From: Vibrio ponticus
GTDB taxonomy: Bacteria; Pseudomonadota; Gammaproteobacteria; Enterobacterales; Vibrionaceae
NCBI RefSeq assembly: GCF_009938225.1
Contig: NZ_AP019657.1
Span: 1,798,001 to 1,862,000 of the forward strand
Length of the DNA stretch: 64,000 nt
Direction of reading: 5' to 3'
Shown here: in pieces, positions 57,527 through 64,000 of the stretch
How positions within the stretch are numbered: position 1 is the stretch's first letter
Layout: the number at the start of each line of letters is the position of its first letter
Notes under the pieces: generated by a model
Seen by the model: the letters and a program-made list of their open reading frames with translations, nothing else
Told to the model about the DNA's origin: nothing
Database searches by the model: none
Program-made: the position numbers and the translations under genes

Positions 57527-59380
57527 ATGAAAACCATATTCAAATACATAGGACTGTTTTTCAAAGGCATTTGGAAAACCATCACTTTTGTTCGCGTCGC
57601 TTTAGCCAACCTGATTTTTTTAGCGTTAGTTGGTTTAGTGTATTTCGCTTACACCAGCGTTGACACAGTCGTCACTCCACCGGCACCTCAAAAATCTGCA
57701 TTAATCCTTAATATTTCTGGTCCAATTGTTGAGCAATCCAGTTATCAGAACCCTATGGATTCACTGACAGGTTCCCTCTTCGGACAGGACTTACCTCGCG
57801 AAAATGCGCTATACGATATCGTTAGTACCATTCGTCACGCCAAAAACGATGACAACGTTACTGGCATCGTGCTCGCTTTGCGTGATATGCCAGAAACCAG
57901 TCTGACCAAGTTACGTTATATCGCCAAAGCGCTTAATGAGTTCAAAGCCTCAGGCAAGCCTGTGTTTGCCGTCGGTGATTTCTACAACCAAAGCCAATAC
58001 TATCTCGCCAGTTACGCTGACAAAATCTATCTCGCGCCAGATGGTGCGGTTATGGTTAAAGGTTACAGCGCTTACTCGATGTATTACAAAACGCTACTTG
58101 AGAAGCTAGACATAAACACTCATGTGTTCCGTGTTGGTACCTACAAATCGGCTATTGAACCGTTTATCCGTGATGACATGTCAGCAGAAGCAAAAGAGTC
58201 GGCGTCACGTTGGTTAGGACAGCTTTGGGGCGCGTTCGTTGATGATGTCGCAACTAACCGTTCGATTGACGCAAAAACGCTTAATCCAGATATGGTTCAA
58301 TTTGTCGAATTGGTCAAAAGTGCCGATGGCGACCTAGCAAAACTGTCGCTTCAATTAGGTCTGGTTGACGAGTTGGCGACGCGCCAGCAGGTGCGCAGCG
58401 AAATGATTGAAGCTTTTGGTAGCGATGGTGAAGACAGTTACCCTTACGTCGGTTACTACGACTACATGGCATCAATTCCTCCGAGCTTCGATATTAATGA
58501 CAACGATGTGGCTGTAGTGGTTGCAAGCGGCGCCATTATGGATGGTTCTCAGCCTCGTGGCACTGTGGGTGGTGATACCGTGGCTTCACTTCTACGTGAA
58601 GCGCGCAATGACAATAAAGTCAAAGCTGTCGTATTGCGTATCGACAGCCCTGGAGGCAGCGCCTTTGCATCAGAAGTGATTCGTAACGAAGTTGAAGCAC
58701 TGAAACAAGCCGGTAAACCTGTGGTGGTATCAATGTCGAGTGTTGCCGCATCGGGTGGCTACTGGATTGCGATGGGCGCTGACCAAATTGTTGCACAACC
58801 AACCACGATCACCGGTTCAATTGGCATCTTCAGTGTCATCACAACCTTTGAAAAAGGACTCAACAATATTGGTGTTTATACCGACGGAATTGGCACTTCG
58901 CCACTGTCTGGCATTGGTATGACAACAGGTATTCCAGACAAAGCAGCAGATGCGATTCAACTTGGTATTGAACATGGCTACAACCGCTTTATCAACTTGG
59001 TGAGTAATAACCGTAATATCTCATTAGACAAGATGGAAGGGATTGCAGAGGGTCGCGTATGGACAGGTCAAGATGCCATGAATCTTGGTTTAGTCGACAA
59101 AATGGGCGACTTTGATGACGCGATCGCTTTAGCCGCAGAACTTGCCGAGCTGGATAGTTACAATATCTATTGGGTTGAGGAACCGCTGACGCCTGCACAG
59201 CAATTTGTACAAGATTTCATGAATCAAGTACGCGCGTCATTAGGGCTGGATATCTCAGCATTTGTACCAACGGCACTGCAACCAGCCGCCAAACAAATCA
59301 CGCAAGACATGAGCTTGCTACAGAGCTTTAACGATCCAAAAGGTCAATATACGTTCTGTCTAAATTGCCAAGTTTACTAG
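57527..59380 (+). CDS. sppA: Signal peptide peptidase SppA (67K type)
   Basis: A 617-residue S49 protease with tandem domains. An N-terminal membrane segment (about residues 20-45) anchors it. The general-base lysine is K207 in RVGTYKSAIEPF and the nucleophile is S409 in MSSVAASGGYWIAMG, the same positions as E. coli K209 and S409. It degrades signal peptides left in the membrane after export. The start at 57527 (MKTIFKYIGLFFKG) follows GGAGAAAGA; an upstream in-frame ATG at 57482 has poor support. Confidence 0.95.
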   Translation: MKTIFKYIGLFFKGIWKTITFVRVALANLIFLALVGLVYFAYTSVDTVVTPPAPQKSALILNISGPIVEQSSYQNPMDSLTGSLFGQDLPRENALYDIVSTIRHAKNDDNVTGIVLALRDMPETSLTKLRYIAKALNEFKASGKPVFAVGDFYNQSQYYLASYADKIYLAPDGAVMVKGYSAYSMYYKTLLEKLDINTHVFRVGTYKSAIEPFIRDDMSAEAKESASRWLGQLWGAFVDDVATNRSIDAKTLNPDMVQFVELVKSADGDLAKLSLQLGLVDELATRQQVRSEMIEAFGSDGEDSYPYVGYYDYMASIPPSFDINDNDVAVVVASGAIMDGSQPRGTVGGDTVASLLREARNDNKVKAVVLRIDSPGGSAFASEVIRNEVEALKQAGKPVVVSMSSVAASGGYWIAMGADQIVAQPTTITGSIGIFSVITTFEKGLNNIGVYTDGIGTSPLSGIGMTTGIPDKAADAIQLGIEHGYNRFINLVSNNRNISLDKMEGIAEGRVWTGQDAMNLGLVDKMGDFDDAIALAAELAELDSYNIYWVEEPLTPAQQFVQDFMNQVRASLGLDISAFVPTALQPAAKQITQDMSLLQSFNDPKGQYTFCLNCQVY

Positions 59381-59428
59381 TGTTTAAACGCGCTAATAGG
59401 CAGCGTTAAGCTGTAATTATTCTTGCCT

Positions 59429-59460
59429 AGGGGCATCTGATTAGCAGATGCCCCTTTTTA
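59429..59460 (+). terminator. Terminator after sppA
   Basis: AGGGGCATCTG / CAGATGCCCCT with an ATTAG loop and T tract. Confidence 0.93.
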
Positions 59461-59539
59461 TTCCATATAGCATCTATTGTTTACTTAGGGTTATAATCCC
59501 CGCCTCTGTTCCCCCCTACAACAAAACTGGTTTCAAGCA

Positions 59540-60556
59540 ATGGCAAGAAAACACATCTACATCGCTTACACTGGCGGTACCATTGGTATGCAGAAATCCC
59601 ATGACCACGGCTACGTACCGGTGGCAGGTTTCATGGAGAAACAGTTAGCAAGCATGCCAGAATTCCATCGTCCAGAGATGCCGGAATACACTATCCATGA
59701 GTATGATCCACTGATCGACTCTTCTGACATGACGCCTGCAGATTGGCAACAGATCGCCGACGATATCCGTGATAACTACGATAAATACGACGGTTTCGTG
59801 ATCTTACATGGTACTGATACCATGGCGTATACAGCATCGGCACTGTCATTTATGCTGGAAAACTTAGGTAAGCCGGTCATCATTACAGGCTCGCAGATCC
59901 CATTAGCAGAGCTACGTTCTGACGGTCAAGCTAACTTGCTCAATGCGCTACACCTTGCGGCGAACTACCCAATTAATGAAGTTACGCTGTTCTTCAACAA
60001 CAAGTTGATGCGTGGCAACCGCAGCACTAAGTCGCACGCTGACGGCTTCAATGCCTTCACGTCACCAAACCTGCCACCACTGCTTGAAGCAGGTATCAAC
60101 ATTCAAGTGAGCAATCATGTCACGGTTGGCGAAGAGCCAGAAGGTGAGTTCAAAGTCCATGATATTACACCGCAGCCAATTGGCGTGATCACCATGTACC
60201 CGGGCATTTCACATGAAGTGATCCGCAACACGCTGCTGCAACCCGTTAATGCGATGATCTTGCTGACCTTTGGTGTGGGTAATGCTCCGCAAAACCCAGA
60301 GCTACTTGCGCACCTAAAAGAAGCGTCTGAACGAGGCGTGATTGTGGTGAACTTAACCCAATGTTTAGCGGGTAAAGTCAATATGGGCGGCTACGCAACA
60401 GGTTGTGCACTCGCGGAAGCAGGCGTGATCAGTGGCTATGACATGACACCGGAAGCGGCACTGGCGAAGTTGCATTACTTACTCAGCCAAGATCTAAGCT
60501 ATGAGCAGATCAAAGAGAAAATGCAGCAAATCCTACGCGGTGAAATGAGTATTTAA
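59540..60556 (+). CDS. ansA: L-asparaginase I (cytoplasmic)
   Basis: A 338-residue type I asparaginase hydrolysing asparagine to aspartate and ammonia. The first catalytic threonine is in YIAYTGGTIGMQ (about residue 14) and the second in VILHGTDTMAYTASALSFM. A KPVIITGSQIPLAELRSDG segment follows. There is no signal peptide, as expected for the cytoplasmic AnsA type. It follows sppA after the terminator, the sppA-ansA order of E. coli. Confidence 0.95.
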   Translation: MARKHIYIAYTGGTIGMQKSHDHGYVPVAGFMEKQLASMPEFHRPEMPEYTIHEYDPLIDSSDMTPADWQQIADDIRDNYDKYDGFVILHGTDTMAYTASALSFMLENLGKPVIITGSQIPLAELRSDGQANLLNALHLAANYPINEVTLFFNNKLMRGNRSTKSHADGFNAFTSPNLPPLLEAGINIQVSNHVTVGEEPEGEFKVHDITPQPIGVITMYPGISHEVIRNTLLQPVNAMILLTFGVGNAPQNPELLAHLKEASERGVIVVNLTQCLAGKVNMGGYATGCALAEAGVISGYDMTPEAALAKLHYLLSQDLSYEQIKEKMQQILRGEMSI

Positions 60557-60583
60557 CGCACGTAATCACCAAGACTAATCACT

Positions 60584-60612
60584 AAAAAGCCGACAGCAAT
60601 GTCGGCTTTTTA
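60584..60612. terminator. Bidirectional terminator between ansA and ompW
   Basis: AAAAAGCCGACA / TGTCGGCTTTTT with a GCAA tetraloop; T tract on both strands. Confidence 0.93.
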
Positions 60613-60634
60613 ATTGGATTACCGGTAAAAGCGT

Positions 60635-61297
60635 TTAGAACTTGTAACCACCAGCTATCATAAATACCCATGGGTCGATGTCGACGTCAGTAGTGTACTT
60701 AGTCCCGCCAAAATCATAACTAGCTTCGGTATCAATATCTGCATACCAAATAGAGCCATTAATAAACCAATCATCATTCAACATGTAGTCTAGCCCTACA
60801 TTAGCCGCTAATCCCCATGAATCATCCAACGATAGATTATTTAAGGTTTTACTTTTTGCACTATTTGTAAACTTGTCATCGAAAAAGACGGTGTAGTTTA
60901 TACCAGCCCCAACATAAGGTCGTAGTTTGCTGTCAGCCTGACCAAAATAGTATTGAACCATGAACGTCGGTGGCAAATGTTTTGTCTCTGCTATTTTGCC
61001 TTCGCCCAATGCATCACTAAGAGCTGAATTGGCAGAGATGTCATGTGAAAAAGGTGAGGCACCTAAGACTTCAAAACTAATATTGTCAGTAAACATGTAG
61101 CCAACCGTAAATGCAAACTGCGTATTAGAATCAACTTCTAGACCAAACGCATCCACGTCTGCAACCGAACCACTATCATCATTGGGTACAACCGACGCCA
61201 AACCGGCACGAACGATAAAATCGCCTTCTTTATGGGCAAATGCTGAGGCTGAAGTGAGGGCTGTAAGTACGGCTAAACCGATTATTGCTTTTTTCAT
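60635..61297 (-). CDS. ompW: Outer membrane protein OmpW
   Basis: A 220-residue eight-stranded outer-membrane barrel. The signal peptide (about residues 1-21, LAVLTALTSASAFA) precedes HKEGDFIVRAGLASVVPNDDS, the classic OmpW start. FAFTVGYMFTDNISFEVLGASPFSHDI and LPPTFMVQYYFG follow, and the terminal GGYKF has the C-terminal phenylalanine. OmpW forms a narrow channel for small hydrophobic compounds. The start at 61297 follows AAGGAAAT; longer frames upstream are leader. A perfect FNR box lies 117 bp upstream, fitting the known oxygen-dependent control of ompW. Confidence 0.95.
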   Translation of the reverse strand: MKKAIIGLAVLTALTSASAFAHKEGDFIVRAGLASVVPNDDSGSVADVDAFGLEVDSNTQFAFTVGYMFTDNISFEVLGASPFSHDISANSALSDALGEGKIAETKHLPPTFMVQYYFGQADSKLRPYVGAGINYTVFFDDKFTNSAKSKTLNNLSLDDSWGLAANVGLDYMLNDDWFINGSIWYADIDTEASYDFGGTKYTTDVDIDPWVFMIAGGYKF

Positions 61298-61674
61298 TGT
61301 TATTTCCTTGTAGGGCGTGTTTTTAGTCTTAATTGCATGAAAAAACACCACTGCCTTGTGCATGCAAATAAGTGCTAATTGCGACCAACTTAACACAGCA
61401 AAACCCTACAAATTTGATGGAAATCAATTGTTCACTTTTCACTCACAACTCAAACATCACAATAAAACATTGATCACTTAGCACTGCAAATATTGCAACA
61501 ATCATGTAATGCGTATTTTATGTGCATCACACTATTGCCAGATAGAATTCCAACTAACATCGGAATGTTAGCTTTAAATATCAGCTGAACTTATTTAGCC
61601 GGGAGAAATAACTTTGAAGCGAAAGAGGTGGGACTTAAAAGCTGCGCTAACCGTGCAGCCAAAAAAATCGATTT
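61298..61674 (-). other. ompW upstream region
   Basis: 377 bp with no gene. It holds the FNR box (61414-61427). A TTAAGT hexamer near 61393-61388 on the minus strand is a possible -10. A weak hairpin GCTGC / GCAGC with following T residues (61637-61660, minus strand) may end the EamA gene. The rest shows nothing I can support. Confidence 0.45.
61414..61427. promoter_or_regulatory. FNR box upstream of ompW
   Basis: TTGAT-GGAA-ATCAA is a perfect match to the FNR consensus TTGATNNNNATCAA. Its centre is about 123 bp upstream of the start codon, suitable for activation of ompW under low oxygen. Confidence 0.87.
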
Positions 61675-62553
61675 TTAACTGCGACGAAACAATGTGGCAA
61701 ACTTACCATCGGTGCGGTAGAGGATCAGCGCGAATAAAATCAAACCGCAGCCAATCATCTTATTCAACGAAATTTGTTCACCATACCAAGCAATACTCAA
61801 GAAAACCGTCCAAACAGGTTCGAGGATCATGATTAAGGCGGCATTGCCCGGAATGATCTGTTTCTGTGCCGTGGTTTGCATCACATAACGCAATGCCGTG
61901 GCTAAAATCGTACTGGCAGCAAACCATCCCCAAATCGAGGGTTCCACGTGTACAGGGACCGATTCAAAAATCGCACTGGCAGTCAAACCAATAACACCCG
62001 TAACAAACAATTGAATACAGGTAAGCAGCAGAATCGGTAAAGTTTGTGAATACTTGCTGTTTACATTGAAGTGCAATGCCAACACGACAGCATTGAAAAG
62101 AAACCACAATTGACTGGTTGAACTCTGCCAACCATCTTTTAGCGAAAGAAACGCTAAGCCACTTATCGCAACGGGCAATGACACCCAGAAAATACGCTTC
62201 GGTCGTTGCCCAAATAGTATCCAAGCGACAAAGGGCACCATCAACATCGAGAGGCTAAGGATGAATGCCCCTTCCCCCAGCGTATCACTGATTGAAATGG
62301 CGTGAATCCAACTCATTAATGCCGTAGCAAGTAAGCACCCCACCATCGCCGCAGAACGAATATCTCGCCAACTGGCACGCTTGAGTGCGCCAATACAAAA
62401 TGGCAGCAAACATAACGACGCGAGCAAAAAGCGCAGTCCAACAAATCCAAAAGGCGGTAAACCTTGAATGGTTTCTTTAGAAAAGATCCAACCAAAAGCC
62501 GACAAAATGGTCGCCAGAATTAAAATGGTCGCGGCTTTTCGTTCTGATTTCAC
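61675..62553 (-). CDS. EamA/DMT-family transporter
   Basis: A 292-residue membrane protein with about ten hydrophobic segments arranged as two EamA repeats of five. The first starts ILATILSAFGWIFSKETIQGLPPFGFVGLRFLLASLCL, typical of the family. The second repeat contains an IWGWFAASTILATALRYVMQ segment and a late IMILEPVWTVFLSIAWYGEQ segment, the EamA signature. Members export metabolites such as amino acids. The substrate is unknown and the gene stands alone. Confidence 0.87.
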   Translation of the reverse strand: MKSERKAATILILATILSAFGWIFSKETIQGLPPFGFVGLRFLLASLCLLPFCIGALKRASWRDIRSAAMVGCLLATALMSWIHAISISDTLGEGAFILSLSMLMVPFVAWILFGQRPKRIFWVSLPVAISGLAFLSLKDGWQSSTSQLWFLFNAVVLALHFNVNSKYSQTLPILLLTCIQLFVTGVIGLTASAIFESVPVHVEPSIWGWFAASTILATALRYVMQTTAQKQIIPGNAALIMILEPVWTVFLSIAWYGEQISLNKMIGCGLILFALILYRTDGKFATLFRRS

Positions 62554-62726
62554 TATCGGTTGCTCTTTATTTTTGCGGAGTCACTGACTGAGTAACGCCA
62601 GTGACCAATAGAATGAGGTCGTGCTAGAAATGATGCCATTTCAACCAAACATGCGCGAGCTAGGTCCCATTAAAATTCTCACCAGTTGAGAAACAATGCA
62701 ACTATAACGTGACCAACTCGAAATTA

Positions 62727-63284
62727 TTACTCACCAGATTCTAAACGACGAATCAATTTTGCAGGTGTGCCGCCATAAAGACAATCGGGCTCAACGTCCT
62801 TTGTCACTACCGAGTTAGCCGCAATGACTGAGCGAGCACCAATGGTTACGCCTTGGTTAATCACCACGTTGCCACCAATCCAAACATCATCTTCGACCAC
62901 AATTGGTTTGCAGAATGTTTCCCAGTTACGGCGACTCATATAATCCAATGAGTGCCCCGCAGTATAAAATTGGGCATTGGGTCCAATCAGCACATGATTA
63001 CCAATGGTAATTGGCGCGCCATCTAGGAATGTCGCATTCATGTTGATAAAGGTTTTTGCACCAATTTTAATCGTTTGACCAAACTCGCATGAGAACGGTG
63101 AGCGAATAATACTACCTTGACCATACTGAGCAAACAGCGCTTGATAGAGTGCTTCACGGCAATCCTCAGCGGTAGCTTTGTTTAAATCCGCCAATAACAG
63201 CGCGGCGCGATCACGAATTTGATTGATAGACTCATCACCACCATCAAATGCCAAACCCGCTACCATCTTTTCAAATTCGGTCAT
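62727..63284 (-). CDS. Sugar O-acetyltransferase (maltose acetyltransferase/LacA-like)
   Basis: A 185-residue left-handed beta-helix acetyltransferase. The N-terminal helical maltose-acetyltransferase-type segment (FEKMVAGLAFDGGDESINQIRDRA) is followed by hexapeptide repeats from about residue 70 (IKIGAKTFINMNATFLDG, ITIGNHVLIGPNAQFYTAGHSLDY with the catalytic histidine). The end is YGGTPAKLIRRLE. It moves acetyl from acetyl-CoA to a sugar or related hydroxyl. LacA, Maa and NodL share this layout, so the sugar is not determined. Confidence 0.88.
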   Translation of the reverse strand: MTEFEKMVAGLAFDGGDESINQIRDRAALLLADLNKATAEDCREALYQALFAQYGQGSIIRSPFSCEFGQTIKIGAKTFINMNATFLDGAPITIGNHVLIGPNAQFYTAGHSLDYMSRRNWETFCKPIVVEDDVWIGGNVVINQGVTIGARSVIAANSVVTKDVEPDCLYGGTPAKLIRRLESGE

Positions 63285-63348
63285 ATTTTCTTTCCTGCGT
63301 GCAATCGCTCGCTAAATAACACAATTAACAATATTAGAACCAAGCTAC

Positions 63349-63377
63349 AAAAAAACCGGCTCGCAAGCCGGTTTTTA
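63349..63377 (-). terminator. Terminator after serS
   Basis: AAAAACCGGCT / AGCCGGTTTTT with a CGCA loop; T tract on the minus strand. Confidence 0.92.
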
Positions 63378-63394
63378 AATTCATTTATCGCTGA

Positions 63395-64000
<606 letters not shown>

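Overview
This is a chromosomal window from a marine gammaproteobacterium, almost certainly a Vibrio (or a very close Vibrionaceae relative). The evidence is the Vibrio-type protein sequences (RNase E, PtsG, OmpW, rhombosortase, CheV, DUF6482), moderate GC, and two gene orders shared with enteric bacteria: yceD-rpmF-plsX-fabH-fabD-fabG-acpP-fabF-pabC-mltG-tmk-holB-tatD-ptsG and yoaA-tsaB-slp-fadD-rnd. I see no rRNA, tRNA, insertion sequence, prophage, integron or CRISPR array. The window is core genome, not an island.

Layout. 1-1793: start of the menaquinone operon (menF, partial menD). 2052-5337: alaA and two HD-domain nucleotide phosphohydrolases (yfbR, dgt-like). 5392-6656: an adenosine/adenine deaminase gene behind a complete promoter and a purine riboswitch with the adenine-type specificity base. 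6658-11509: TapT-like tRNA modification enzyme, rhombosortase, flavin-reductase-like protein, fasciclin protein, DUF6482 protein, SohB, YciK. 11589-16818: the SOS mutasome operon imuA-imuB-dnaE2 behind a LexA box. 16880-22931: cheV, mlc, a patatin gene preceded by a 30-codon YnhF-like membrane protein gene, a perfect 10 x 7-bp tandem repeat, and a sodium-coupled transporter with its 31-residue MetS-type subunit. 23006-36146: ptsG and the long leftward replication, cell-wall and fatty-acid cluster. 36295-43507: Maf-type pyrophosphatase, rluC, rne with its long leader, and a SulP transporter. 43645-53271: rhlE, rnd, fadD, an alpha/beta hydrolase, slp lipoprotein, tsaB and yoaA. 53469-64000: purU, an unknown periplasmic protein, fadH, sppA, ansA, ompW behind a perfect FNR box, an EamA transporter, an acetyltransferase and the 3' part of serS.

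How the genes connect. Lipid metabolism recurs: the fab cluster makes fatty acids on AcpP, while fadD and fadH activate and degrade them. A FadR-type operator lies directly upstream of fadH, and a one-mismatch version lies upstream of acpP. Sugar control links mlc (repressor) and ptsG (its classical target) a few kilobases apart, each with a candidate AT-rich operator. Purine salvage is controlled by an adenine-type aptamer placed in front of a deaminase whose motifs fit adenine better than adenosine.

The observations most worth a second look are the riboswitch-deaminase pair, the heptamer tandem repeat, the two very small membrane protein genes, the inverted repeats in front of fadD, and the duplicated enolase-motif-like segment in RNase E. 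Nothing here looks like a wholly new multi-gene system.
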